Notes: generated by a model from the sequence alone, not told the origin. 64,000 nucleotides of DNA from Mucilaginibacter gotjawali (GCF_002355435.1 NZ_AP017313.1:1860001-1924000), one strand, 5' to 3'. Positions 39,819 through 48,447 are shown, counted from the first letter of the stretch. Numbers and translations: made by a program.

Positions 39819-42800
39819 ATGCAGCTTACCCGGTTAGAAATCAAAGGTTTCAAGAGCTTTGGCGATAAAATTACCATCAACTTTAACGAAGGTATTACTG
39901 CTATTGTGGGGCCAAATGGTTGCGGCAAATCAAATGTAGTGGATGCTATCCGCTGGGTGCTGGGCGAGCAGAGTACGCGGATGCTCCGCTCCGAGAAAAT
40001 GGACAACGTGATATTTAACGGCACCAAAAGCCGTAAAGCCGCTAACCTGGCCGAAGTATCGCTCACCTTCGATAATACCAAAAATATTTTACCCACTGAT
40101 TTCACCACGGTAACACTCACCCGAAGGCTTTATCGTACAGGTGAAAGTGAGTACCGGTTAAATGATGTACAGTGCAGGTTGAAGGACATAACCGATCTGT
40201 TCCTGGATACGGGTATCGGCGCCGATTCGTATTCGATCATCGAACTAAAAATGATCGATGAGATCATCACCAATAAAGAAGGATCCCGCCGGAATTTGTT
40301 CGAAGAGGCATCGGGAATCTCCAAGTATAAACTTCGCAAAAAGCAAACTTTTAATAAGTTAAAAGACACTGAGGCCGACCTTGAAAGGGTAGAGGACCTG
40401 CTTTTTGAAATAGAGAAGAACCTGAAGACGCTGGAGAACCAGGCAAAAAAAACCGAGAGGTATTACCGGCTTAAGGAACAATATAAATCGTTGAGCGTAA
40501 TGCTGGCTTCGTTCAGGATCGCTTCGTTTAGCGAGTCTCTGGGCCGGATTGAGGAGCAGGAACAAAAACACCGGGTGGGTAAATCGGGCATAGTGACCCG
40601 GATTGATAGCCTGGAGGCGGTTTTACAGCAGGAAAAACTGGATAGCCTCACCAAAGAAAAAAACCTGTCTACCCAACAAAAGGCCACCAACGAATATGTT
40701 AGTAGAATAAGGGCATACGAAAGCGAAAAGAAGATAAAAAACGAACAGCTAAAATATCAGCAGGATAAAGAAGCCCGTTTGGCAGATGAGTTGGAAAAAG
40801 ATAAAAGCCAGCTGAACCACGTTTTGTATAATATAAAACGCCTGTCAGAAGAAAAAGCACAGGAGGACGAAAATCTGGAAAATATCCGGCTCCGTGTTGC
40901 GGACCTGAAAGCAGCTGTTGATGAGTTGCGGGAGAAACAGGCGGCTGGCCGGAATGAATTGAACGAACTGACCGGCATCAATACAAGGCTGCAAAACCAG
41001 GTTTATAAAACCGAAAAAGATCTTGATATCTTACAAATTCAGCAGCAGGCGCTTGAACAGGAGAGCCAGCGGAATATGGAGGATACCACCAATAAGGAGG
41101 CCGAACTTTCGCATTTTAATGAAGTGGTAGCAGGGCTGGAAGTTAGGGTTGAAACCGCCGAACTGGATTACCGCCAGGCAGTCGACTTTGAAAATAATTT
41201 ACAGGGACAGATCCGGGGTATTGAGGACGAGATTAAGACGCTGCAGGAAAATATCATCAGGGAAGGCCGGAAGCTGGATGCCCGGCAGAATGAATATAAC
41301 CTTACCAAAAGTATGGTGGATAACCTGGAAGGTTTCCCTGAGTCCATCCGCTTTTTAAAGAAAAATACAGACTGGTCGAAAAACGCGCCCTTATTCAGTG
41401 ATATTTTATTTTGCCGTGAAGAGTACCGGGTAGCCATTGAAAACTACCTGGAACCTTTGATGAACCATTATGTGGTAGAGACCTATAATGATGCCATCAG
41501 GGGGATAAATTTATTGAGCAGCGCAACGCAAGGGCGGGCTCAGTTTTTTGTGCTGAGCAGCTACGAGGCCCAGGCCCCCTCTAAATCTCCCCCGGTAGGG
41601 GAGACTTTAGAAAATGAAGTTATTAAAGCCCTCCCTGCCGGGGAGGGTTTGGGTGGGGCTGCCATTCCAGCTTTAAATGTTATTGAGGTAGATAAACATT
41701 ACCAGCCGCTATGCGATCACCTATTAAAGAATGTTTACCTTATAGATGACCATAACGAGCAGGCGCTTAATAATGCTGAATTGCAGCCGGGCGTGGTGCT
41801 CATCGGTAAAAGCGGCAAGTTTAATAAATCAAGATACGCCATGGCAGGCGGCTCTGTTGGTTTGTTTGAAGGTAAGCGTATCGGCAGGGCAAAAAACCTG
41901 GATGCGCTTTTGAAAGTAATAAAACTGATTGATATTGAGTTGACAGGCTTTAAAAGCAGGTTTGAAGAATTGGAAAGCAACTTATCAGTTCTGAAGAAAT
42001 CGGGCAAAGCCGCGGAGATCAAACAAAAGGAGCATGAGCTGAACCTGCTGAATACCGAATTGGTAACCGTAAAAACCCGGCAGGAACAATACCAGACCTT
42101 TATTGAAAACAGCCTTAACCGAAAGGAAGATATCGCCCGGAAAATAGAAAGCATTAAGGCCGAAAAACTTGTTCTTCAACCACAACTGGAAGAATTGAAG
42201 GAACAAAAGCAAAATCAAAATGAGTTGCTGGTTGAAAAGCAGGGTGAATTTAATGAGCTGAACGAGTACGTTTCGGTACAATCAAATACCTATAACCAGG
42301 AAAATATCCGCTTCCATCAGCAGCAAAATAAAGTATCAGGGTTAATAAAGGACCTTGATTACCGCGAAACACAGCAGGAGAGCCTTGATGTGCGCATCAA
42401 GCAAAATAGTGCTGAACTGGAGAAAGTAAAAATTGCGATCCAGGAGAATTTGCAGATGGCGGATAATTCCGACGACGACCTGATCGAAATGTATTCGCAA
42501 AAGGAGGAGCTTGAAAAAGCCACCCGGCAGGCCGAGCAGGAATATTATGAATGGCGCGGTAAAATAACCGAGACAGAAAATGAAATAACTGCCCTCCGGC
42601 GGCAAAAAGACAACGCGGAAGTTATTGAAAATGAACTAAAGGACGAACGCAATAACCTTAAGCTGGAGCTGAATGCTTTAAAAGAAAGGTTGTCGGTTGA
42701 GTTTAACGTGGATATACATGAATTGCCGGAAACTGAAATGGGCGGGGGGGAAGACGAGCAGGAGATCCGCGACAAAACAGAAAAGCTAAAGAAACAGCTG

Positions 42801-43415
42801 GATGATTTTGGGGCCATCAACCCGATGGCGGTTGAAGCCTATAACGAAATGAACGAACGTTATACCTTTATCCAGGCGCAGAAAAAAGATTTGAGTGATG
42901 CCAAGGCGTCGTTACTGGCTACGATACAGGAAATTGATGATACAGCGAAGGAAAAGTTCATGTCTTCATTTGTCCTGGTACGCGAGAACTTTATAAAAGT
43001 TTTCCGTTCGCTGTTTAATGAGGAAGATTCCTGCGACCTGATCCTTACCGACCCTCAACACCCCCTTGAATCAGATATTGACATTGTTGCCAAGCCGAAG
43101 GGGAAAAGGCCTTTATCCATTAATCAATTATCGGGCGGGGAGAAAACACTGACGGCTACCGCTATCCTGTTTTCGCTCTACCTGTTAAAACCTGCTCCGT
43201 TCTGTATTTTTGATGAGGTTGATGCCCCGCTGGATGATACCAATATCGATAAGTTTAATAACATCATAAGGAAATTTTCTAGCGAATCGCAATTCATCGT
43301 TATATCTCATAACAAACGGACTATTGCCAGTACCGATATTATTTACGGCGTAACCATGGTTGAACAGGGGATATCAAGGGTAGTGCCTGTTGACCTGAGG
43401 GAGCTGGTGGATTAA
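39819..43415 (+). CDS. smc: chromosome segregation protein SMC
   Basis: Structural-maintenance-of-chromosomes ATPase, 1198 aa, which forms dimers that compact and segregate the chromosome with ScpA/ScpB. The N-terminal head has Walker A GPNGCGKSN (residues about 30-38) and the LRIEIKGFKSF-like start MQLTRLEIKGFKSFG. Two coiled coils (about 170-500 and 680-1020) flank the hinge (about 510-660). The C-terminal head has the signature NQLSGGEKTLTATAILFSLY and Walker B FCIFDEVDAPLDDTNI. Residues about 584-614 in the hinge are encoded by a palindromic repeat and look unlike the rest; the frame stays open through it. Confidence 0.96.
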   Translation: MQLTRLEIKGFKSFGDKITINFNEGITAIVGPNGCGKSNVVDAIRWVLGEQSTRMLRSEKMDNVIFNGTKSRKAANLAEVSLTFDNTKNILPTDFTTVTLTRRLYRTGESEYRLNDVQCRLKDITDLFLDTGIGADSYSIIELKMIDEIITNKEGSRRNLFEEASGISKYKLRKKQTFNKLKDTEADLERVEDLLFEIEKNLKTLENQAKKTERYYRLKEQYKSLSVMLASFRIASFSESLGRIEEQEQKHRVGKSGIVTRIDSLEAVLQQEKLDSLTKEKNLSTQQKATNEYVSRIRAYESEKKIKNEQLKYQQDKEARLADELEKDKSQLNHVLYNIKRLSEEKAQEDENLENIRLRVADLKAAVDELREKQAAGRNELNELTGINTRLQNQVYKTEKDLDILQIQQQALEQESQRNMEDTTNKEAELSHFNEVVAGLEVRVETAELDYRQAVDFENNLQGQIRGIEDEIKTLQENIIREGRKLDARQNEYNLTKSMVDNLEGFPESIRFLKKNTDWSKNAPLFSDILFCREEYRVAIENYLEPLMNHYVVETYNDAIRGINLLSSATQGRAQFFVLSSYEAQAPSKSPPVGETLENEVIKALPAGEGLGGAAIPALNVIEVDKHYQPLCDHLLKNVYLIDDHNEQALNNAELQPGVVLIGKSGKFNKSRYAMAGGSVGLFEGKRIGRAKNLDALLKVIKLIDIELTGFKSRFEELESNLSVLKKSGKAAEIKQKEHELNLLNTELVTVKTRQEQYQTFIENSLNRKEDIARKIESIKAEKLVLQPQLEELKEQKQNQNELLVEKQGEFNELNEYVSVQSNTYNQENIRFHQQQNKVSGLIKDLDYRETQQESLDVRIKQNSAELEKVKIAIQENLQMADNSDDDLIEMYSQKEELEKATRQAEQEYYEWRGKITETENEITALRRQKDNAEVIENELKDERNNLKLELNALKERLSVEFNVDIHELPETEMGGGEDEQEIRDKTEKLKKQLDDFGAINPMAVEAYNEMNERYTFIQAQKKDLSDAKASLLATIQEIDDTAKEKFMSSFVLVRENFIKVFRSLFNEEDSCDLILTDPQHPLESDIDIVAKPKGKRPLSINQLSGGEKTLTATAILFSLYLLKPAPFCIFDEVDAPLDDTNIDKFNNIIRKFSSESQFIVISHNKRTIASTDIIYGVTMVEQGISRVVPVDLRELVD
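41573..41660 (+). repeat. REP-like palindromic repeat captured in the smc hinge
   Basis: Within smc, two G/C hairpins typical of intergenic repeats occur back to back: TCTCCCC / GGGGAGA (41586-41592 and 41598-41604) and CCCTCCC / GGGAGGG (41629-41635 and 41641-41647). They are bounded by GGCCCCCTCTAAA and GGGTTTGGGTGGGG, as in Bacteroidota intergenic REP elements. They are translated in frame as an Ala/Pro/Gly-rich loop (PSKSPPVGETLEN and ALPAGEGLGGAA) between SSYEAQA and IPALNVIEV. Confidence 0.75.
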
Positions 43416-43422
43416 AGGAGTT

Positions 43423-43492
43423 GAAAGGTGAAAGGTGAAAGGTGAAAGGTGAAAGGTGAAAGGTGAAAGGTGAAAGGTGAAAGGTGAAAGGT
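43423..43492. repeat. heptanucleotide tandem repeat (GAAAGGT)10
   Basis: Ten perfect copies of GAAAGGT followed by one imperfect copy (GAAAGAT), starting 8 bases after the smc stop. A distant complementary arm (CCTTTTGCCTTTCACCTTTA, 43560-43579) lies 70 bases on, before the S41 protease gene, so the array is also one half of a long weak hairpin. It is non-coding and likely to vary in copy number between strains. Confidence 0.9.
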
Positions 43493-43594
43493 GAAAGATC
43501 GTGCCCGAGTTATCAGTAAAAGCGAAAGGCAAAAGGCTTATTCGGGGTAATCCCAATAAACCTTTTGCCTTTCACCTTTATCTCTTAACCTCTT

Positions 43595-45166
43595 TTACTT
43601 GTTTCTCTTCAAAATATTTAGCAGCGAAGTTTTCTTTCCGATCATACCAATAAATTTATGTTTGTTTAGCAGGTTTCTTTTGGGAGCCGCTGCTGCAAAT
43701 GAAACCTGGCTTAAGCCACGGTTTTTAACAGCACCAGCGGGTTTTATGTAAGTGCTTTTATAGGTATACCTGAGGGCGTCGGCCAATAAACCTTCCGTTG
43801 GGTCGCCCCAGTCTTTGGTAAGGTCATCGTAATCGTTTACACCTGCGTAACCACCGGTGCCTGGGGTAAATCCCTGGTAATAGCCACCCTGGCCTGCAGA
43901 GTTTTGAACCGAGAATTCCGGCGTGAACATAATATATTTGTTTATATCAATGTCAAAAAAGCCCACAGGTTTGCCGTAGCTCTGTTCGCCAATAAGCTGC
44001 ACGTCCATTTCGGGGCGTAAATTATTAATGGTCAACTCGCTTGCAGAGGCCGTTTGCCCTGTTATGATAAAAAAGACGCGGTTGATATTAAGTGAACCCA
44101 CTTTTGCAAAGTTTACCGCATTGTCAGCTACTGTATAGCTAAACTGGGCATAATTGTAGTCGGGTGTACCTGATCTCCATTGGTTGTGGAGTAAAGGATC
44201 ATTCCCGGCCACCAGGTTGCTGTTATAATAGGTATTGTACATCAATGATCCTGTCTTAGCTGAAGGTACTAGCAAATTGTCAATATGTTCAGCTGTTGAA
44301 ACGTAACCGCCACCGTTGTAGCGTAAGTCAACAACAAGGTCGCTGATGCCTGCAGTTGCAAAGTCAGCAAATGCTGCATTCAACAATGGGTCAGCCACCG
44401 CGTCAGATACAAAACTGTTAAAAACAATATAGCCTACTTTATGGCCGGCAGAATCTGTTACCACAGTGTCTTTTAAAATGGGGTTTACATTGTAATTGCC
44501 TGTGTTTAAACTTGCTGTATAAGTAGTGCCGTTGGTCCGGGTTAACCCTAATGTAATGGTTTTGCTGTTGTATATGGCATTGCTTACAAAATTAAGATTG
44601 GTACCGCTGCCATCGCCGTAGGTGCCTGAGTCGTAGGTTATTTTGGTACTGCCATTTATGCTGGTGATCATGTCGCCCCGGTGGATCCCGGCTATACCTG
44701 CCGGCGAGCCTGCGTAGGCAAACTCAACGCGCAGATCGTTCCACTGGTTATATTGAACGTCAAAACCAAAATCGCCTTTTACACCGTTTAAAGCGGCAGA
44801 TTCTGAACCGTCATCAATAAAGGAATATTTGGCGGTTCCTGCACTATAAAGAGATTTTTCGTAGGCTGCACCGGTTGCCGGGTTAATGGCATACTGCGAC
44901 AAGGCATCTAATTCTTTAGTAAGCGCTGTAAGTGCATCCGGGTCGGTAAAGGTCCTTGGGCCAAAATTAGCATAGCTTGGCAGCTGGTCAAACCATAAAT
45001 AATCTTCTTTGGCGTATAGCCATACCGAATCCTGTACCAATTGCAGGGTAGTACCTATTTTTGATGGTTCAGTTGGGTTAGTATTGGTTTTGCTATTCGA
45101 GCTCTTTTTGCAAGCTGCAATTAAAGAGACCGAAATGATGAGGGCTGCGTAAAATATTTTTTTCAT
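43595..45166 (-). CDS. S41 family peptidase, lipoprotein
   Basis: C-terminal-processing-type protease of 523 aa. The first 19 residues form a lipoprotein signal (MKKIFYAALIISVSLIAAC) with Cys19 as the lipobox, followed by a Ser/Asn/Thr-rich linker. A PDZ-like domain lies at residues 120-195 (YAGSPAGIAGIHRGDMITSINGS). The catalytic domain has DLVVDLRYNGGGYVS and the active-site Ser in FIITGQTASASELTINNL, with EQSYGKPVGFF supplying the Lys-containing loop. It is anchored in the outer or inner membrane facing the periplasm. Confidence 0.9.
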   Translation of the reverse strand: MKKIFYAALIISVSLIAACKKSSNSKTNTNPTEPSKIGTTLQLVQDSVWLYAKEDYLWFDQLPSYANFGPRTFTDPDALTALTKELDALSQYAINPATGAAYEKSLYSAGTAKYSFIDDGSESAALNGVKGDFGFDVQYNQWNDLRVEFAYAGSPAGIAGIHRGDMITSINGSTKITYDSGTYGDGSGTNLNFVSNAIYNSKTITLGLTRTNGTTYTASLNTGNYNVNPILKDTVVTDSAGHKVGYIVFNSFVSDAVADPLLNAAFADFATAGISDLVVDLRYNGGGYVSTAEHIDNLLVPSAKTGSLMYNTYYNSNLVAGNDPLLHNQWRSGTPDYNYAQFSYTVADNAVNFAKVGSLNINRVFFIITGQTASASELTINNLRPEMDVQLIGEQSYGKPVGFFDIDINKYIMFTPEFSVQNSAGQGGYYQGFTPGTGGYAGVNDYDDLTKDWGDPTEGLLADALRYTYKSTYIKPAGAVKNRGLSQVSFAAAAPKRNLLNKHKFIGMIGKKTSLLNILKRNK

Positions 45167-45232
45167 ATGATGAATTATTTGTGTCTCAAACAGTTTGTTA
45201 ACGGAAATAAGCTTTATATGGTATTTATTATT

Positions 45233-45841
45233 TTATAAAAAGTCGTTGGCGTTTATGTAATCAATCCCGCAAACATCTGCACAAAGTCTGTCAGTTTCGG
45301 AGTTTTCAATCATCAATATTTCCCGTCGTTGCAGGTTGTGATCACGCAATAACTGATCGATCACATCAGGTTCAGGTTTAGGCATCGTCTCTTCAGCAAA
45401 ATAGGCTATTAAATATTGTTCCAGCCCGTGCCACTCTGTTTGCTTTATTTTATTTAATTGTTGCTCAGTATTCCCGTTCGTCACAATAAACACTTTTTTT
45501 CTGTCAATAACAATTTCCTGGAGTAAATTTAACATATTTTTATAAAGCAACAGCTTTAAAGGCAACTTGGCTGTTACCAATAAGTGGTTTAAATTTTCCC
45601 GGTATTTTTCATCAACATTCAGCTTTTCTTTCAACCTGTCAAAAACAAACGCAGCCCCTTCTTCATTATACGTATTTATCATCAGGTCGGTTGTCTCTTT
45701 GGCCTCCATCAGTTCCGCGTATTCAAGCAGGCTTGCAAAAAGATAATAAACCTGGAATAAATAGTCTTTCTCGGGATAAAGCACATTGTCCAGCTCAAAA
45801 ATAAATGCTTTTTTACGTTTGTCTATGTCGGTATAAGTCAT
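45233..45841 (-). CDS. HAD-like protein with altered catalytic motifs
   Basis: HAD-fold protein of about 202 aa. The motif I nucleophile of typical HADs (DxD) is Glu here: AFIFELDNVLYPEKDYL (Glu16, Asp18 from the chosen start). Motif II VTNGN is intact, motif III gives Lys in MPKPEPDVID, and motif IV is changed from GDxxxD to ENSETDRLCAD. The YLFQVYYLFASLLEYAELM cap region is typical of a pyrimidine-nucleotidase-like Bacteroidota group. Loss of the nucleophilic Asp argues against normal phosphatase chemistry. The open frame starts 9 codons earlier; MTYTDIDKRKKAF is preferred. Confidence 0.78.
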   Translation of the reverse strand: MTYTDIDKRKKAFIFELDNVLYPEKDYLFQVYYLFASLLEYAELMEAKETTDLMINTYNEEGAAFVFDRLKEKLNVDEKYRENLNHLLVTAKLPLKLLLYKNMLNLLQEIVIDRKKVFIVTNGNTEQQLNKIKQTEWHGLEQYLIAYFAEETMPKPEPDVIDQLLRDHNLQRREILMIENSETDRLCADVCGIDYINANDFL

Positions 45842-46000
45842 TACGTTAAATTCAGAAAACTGATACAATTAAATTTCTGCGCTGCAATTTATCCTTTTTT
45901 AGCCTACATTAATCCTTTATTTTTGTTCATACCCTGTGGATAAGTGCTAATTTGCGGCTGATTGTAAACTTTTAATCCAATTAATAAATACGCCACTGTT

Positions 46001-46660
46001 ATGAGCCCCGTTTCAAAAAAACTGCATATTAAACCCCATACAAACTGGCTGTTTTATAATGCGCCGGATAATTATCTTTCTGTACTGGAACCATTGCCCG
46101 AAGGCGTTATCCCTGTTTTTGAAGCCGAGGGTAGTTTTAATGGTATCCAGCTGTTTGTAAAAAATAGCGGAGAGCTTAAAGCCGGTTTAACGATTGTTTC
46201 ACCTTTGCTAAAAGCCGATACTGTTTTCTGGGTCACTTATCCCAAAAAAAGCTCGGGCATTTCATCAGACCTGGAGATGATGGGTAGCTGGGACGAACCC
46301 GCCAAATATGGGCTAAGAACCGTAGCCGCTGCAAGTATTGATGAAACCTGGACGGCTATCCGTTTAAAGCAGGAAGGATTGGCGAAAGTGTCAGAATTCC
46401 GGAACGAAGCTGTTAAAAAGAACGAATATTCGGAATTTATCGATCTTGAAAAAAGAAACATCATCATGCCGCCTGATATGCACCAGGTGGTGTCAGAATC
46501 ACCGGCAGCCATGGCATTTTATGAAAGCCTTTCTTTTAGCAATAGAAAAGAGTATGTCGTTTGGGTACTCTCTGCCAAACAGGAAAAAACACGTAATGAA
46601 CGCCTGGGAAAGCTAAACGGAAAGCTTTTGGCCGGGAAGAAGAATCCTTCAGAGAAGTAG
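46001..46660 (+). CDS. YdeI/OmpD-associated (OmdA) family protein
   Basis: Soluble protein of 219 aa. The C-terminal 65 residues match the OmdA/YdeI pattern: a helix-rich segment with MPPDMHQVVSESPAAMAFYESL followed by FSNRKEYVVWVLSAKQEKTRNERLGKLNGKLLAGKK. The N-terminal 130 residues resemble the DUF3052/DUF1905-like partner domain, with DTVFWVTYPKKSSGI. Family members have been linked to resistance to polymyxin or bacteriocins, but the mechanism is unknown. It stands alone, followed by the 31-bp inverted repeat. Confidence 0.75.
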   Translation: MSPVSKKLHIKPHTNWLFYNAPDNYLSVLEPLPEGVIPVFEAEGSFNGIQLFVKNSGELKAGLTIVSPLLKADTVFWVTYPKKSSGISSDLEMMGSWDEPAKYGLRTVAAASIDETWTAIRLKQEGLAKVSEFRNEAVKKNEYSEFIDLEKRNIIMPPDMHQVVSESPAAMAFYESLSFSNRKEYVVWVLSAKQEKTRNERLGKLNGKLLAGKKNPSEK

Positions 46661-46677
46661 GTGGTTTTGTTGTTTTG

Positions 46678-46799
46678 GTGAATGGTTTATTGAGTTGGAT
46701 TAAGTTGATTGGTTGATTAAGGTGAATTGGCGAAAGTTTAACTTACATTATTTTTTAAAAAAACTTAGTCAACTTAATCCAACTCAATAAACCATTCAC
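46678..46799. repeat. perfect 31-bp inverted repeat
   Basis: GTGAATGGTTTATTGAGTTG and the next 11 bases (46678-46708) are the exact reverse complement of 46769-46799, with a 60-base spacer. The words (GTTGGATTAAGTTGA) are those of the single-arm repeat at 27238-27345. The right arm ends one base before the -7 box of the ArsR operon. Confidence 0.95.
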
Positions 46800-46822
46800 T
46801 AAATTTGTAACCAAATGGTTAC
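46800..46822 (+). promoter_or_regulatory. -7 box and operator-like palindrome of the ArsR/SRPBCC operon
   Basis: TAAATTTG (46800-46807) fits the -7 consensus and is overlapped by the palindrome GTAACC-AAAT-GGTTAC (46807-46822). The palindrome lies over the expected transcription start, 15 bases before the regulator ATG, as expected for autorepression by the ArsR-type regulator. Confidence 0.55.
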
Positions 46823-46837
46823 CGGTATTTGATTTTT

Positions 46838-47176
46838 ATGAGACGAGACGTTTTTCAGGCGATTGCCGACCCGACGCGGAGAGAGATTATTGACCTGCTG
46901 GCCAACAATCCTTTAAATTTGAATGCTATCGCCGATAATTTCTCCATCAGCCGCCCCGCCATTTCAAAACAGATAAAAATTCTTACCCAGTGCGGTTTGG
47001 TTACCATTAGCCGGCAGGGGAGGGAGCATTACTGTACGGCCAACCTGCAAAAATTTGGAGAAGTATCTGCCTGGATTGAAAAATATAAGGTGTTTTGGAA
47101 TTTGAAACTGGACGCTTTGGGCGATTTTCTTGAAAAGGAGGCTGAAATAAATAAGAACTTCACCAATAAAACCTGA
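46838..47176 (+). CDS. ArsR/SmtB-type winged-helix regulator
   Basis: Small winged-helix repressor of 112 aa. The DNA-binding region is FQAIADPTRREIIDLLANNPLNLNAIADNFSISRPAISKQIKIL, with the recognition helix SRPAISKQIKIL, then TISRQGREHYCTANL. None of the metal-binding cysteine pairs of ArsR (ELCVCDL) is present, so a non-metal signal is more likely. The start is the ATG at 46838 (MRRDVFQAI); an upstream ATG adds three residues. It leads an operon with two SRPBCC proteins and lies behind a candidate operator. Confidence 0.88.
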   Translation: MRRDVFQAIADPTRREIIDLLANNPLNLNAIADNFSISRPAISKQIKILTQCGLVTISRQGREHYCTANLQKFGEVSAWIEKYKVFWNLKLDALGDFLEKEAEINKNFTNKT

Positions 47177-47181
47177 TAAAA

Positions 47182-47625
47182 ATGAAAAATGAACCGGTTG
47201 TAGTTGAGCGCACTTATAACGCGCCTGTTAAGGCAGTATGGGAAGCCATTACCGATGTTGAAAAAATGCAGCAATGGTATTTTCCGATGCTGGAGGAATT
47301 TGAACCCGAAGTTGGCTTTGAAACCAGGTTTGATGTGGCAACGCCCGGCAATGTGTATGCGCATATCTGGAAAATTAAGGAAGTTATCCCTTTTAAAAAG
47401 ATAAGCTATGAGTGGAAGTTTGGCGGATACCCCGGCGATTCGGTTGTTAGCTGGGAATTGTTCCCGGATGGTGACGGAACCAGGCTTGTTTTAACTCATA
47501 CCGGCATCGAAACTTTTCGCGGCGACCTCTATCCTGACCTGTCAAGGGATAACTTCATTAAAGGGTGGACAGATTTTGTGGGCACTAAGCTTAGAGAATA
47601 TGTTGAAGAACAAACTGAAGAATAG
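47182..47625 (+). CDS. SRPBCC (AHSA1-like) protein, copy 1
   Basis: START/AHSA1-fold protein of 147 aa with a hydrophobic ligand pocket: VVVERTYNAPVKAVWEAITD, MQQWYFPMLEEFEPEVGFETRF, WKIKEVIPFKKISYEWKF and SWELFPDGDGTRLVLTHTGIETF. It has no known enzymatic motif. It follows the ArsR-type regulator by 5 bases and precedes a paralogue by 27 bases, an arrangement common in Bacteroidota and Bacilli where the pair is coregulated by the HTH protein. Ligand unknown. Confidence 0.88.
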   Translation: MKNEPVVVERTYNAPVKAVWEAITDVEKMQQWYFPMLEEFEPEVGFETRFDVATPGNVYAHIWKIKEVIPFKKISYEWKFGGYPGDSVVSWELFPDGDGTRLVLTHTGIETFRGDLYPDLSRDNFIKGWTDFVGTKLREYVEEQTEE

Positions 47626-47652
47626 ACAGGTTTCAATTTAAAATGTATGATT

Positions 47653-48078
47653 ATGGAAACAGCACCTTTTGTAATCGAAAGAATCTTTAATGCCCCGGCA
47701 GAAAAAGTATGGCAGGCCATTACCGACAGGGATAAAATGGAACAATGGTATTTTAAGCTTGAGGCATTTAAACCCGAAGTTGGTTTCGAGTTCCGTTTCA
47801 GCGGCGGACCCGAGGACCGGAGCTATTTGCACATTTGCGTGGTGACCGAAGTAGTGCCCGGCGAAAAGCTTACGCATAGCTGGCGTTACGATGGTTATGC
47901 AGGACAATCTTATGTTACCTGGGAGTTATTTCCTGAAGGCGATAAAACCAAAGTAAGGCTAACGCATACAGGTTTGGAAACTTTTCCGGAAGATCCGGAT
48001 TTTGCGAGAACAAACTTTGCCATGGGTTGGACGCATATTGTGGGCACATCGTTGGCGGAATACCTGGAAAAGGAGTGA
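47653..48078 (+). CDS. SRPBCC (AHSA1-like) protein, copy 2
   Basis: Paralogue of the preceding gene, 141 aa: FVIERIFNAPAEKVWQAITD, MEQWYFKLEAFKPEVGFEFRF, VTEVVPGEKLTHSWRYDGY and TWELFPEGDKTKVRLTHTGLETF. The ATG at 47653 aligns exactly with the start of copy 1 and is chosen over the ATG six bases earlier. The two copies differ mainly in the pocket-facing loops, suggesting different ligands. Confidence 0.88.
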   Translation: METAPFVIERIFNAPAEKVWQAITDRDKMEQWYFKLEAFKPEVGFEFRFSGGPEDRSYLHICVVTEVVPGEKLTHSWRYDGYAGQSYVTWELFPEGDKTKVRLTHTGLETFPEDPDFARTNFAMGWTHIVGTSLAEYLEKE

Positions 48079-48094
48079 TTTTTAATTGAACAGG

Positions 48095-48157
48095 TGGAGA
48101 CGAAATATTTTGCGTCTCCATAAAATGCCACTTAGAGACGCAAAGTGTTGCGTCTCT
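48095..48157. repeat. two GAGACGCAA / TTGCGTCTC hairpins
   Basis: TGGAGACG / CGTCTCCA (48095-48102 and 48113-48120) and AGAGACGCAA / TTGCGTCTCT (48134-48143 and 48148-48157, 4-base loop) follow the second SRPBCC gene. They carry the GCAAA/TTTGC core seen at 17873-17894 and probably terminate the ArsR operon. Confidence 0.75.
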
Positions 48158-48171
48158 ACCTGATTCTTTGC

Positions 48172-48179
48172 TATTTTTG
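48172..48179 (+). promoter_or_regulatory. Bacteroidota -7 box (TATTTTTG) before the VF530 gene
   Basis: TATTTTTG matches TAnnTTTG and ends 5 bases before the ATG at 48185, predicting a nearly leaderless transcript and favouring the ATG over the GTG at 48182. Confidence 0.45.
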
Positions 48180-48184
48180 CAGTG

Positions 48185-48412
48185 ATGGCTGAGCAACCCA
48201 ATAACCCGCTGCATGGTAAAACCCTGGAAATGGTACTGAATGCCCTGGTGGCGCATTACGGCTGGCCCGAATTGGGCGAACGCATCCGCATCAATTGTTT
48301 TATCAGCGATCCCAGCATAAAATCGAGCCTGAAATTTCTCCGCAAAACTGAGTGGGCCCGAAAAAAGGTAGAAGAGTTATACGTATCTACTCCCTATTTA
48401 TTAAACAATTAG
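48185..48412 (+). CDS. VF530 family (DUF2132) DNA-binding protein
   Basis: Small protein of 75 aa of the VF530/DUF2132 family. It contains [54 protein letters not shown] and ending EELYV. Family members form a compact helical fold resembling DNA-binding SAP-like proteins, and I know of no established biological role. It is a single-gene transcription unit. Confidence 0.85.
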   Translation: MAEQPNNPLHGKTLEMVLNALVAHYGWPELGERIRINCFISDPSIKSSLKFLRKTEWARKKVEELYVSTPYLLNN

Positions 48413-48447
48413 ATTTCTACTAATCTCTAATCTCCAGTCTCTAATAA

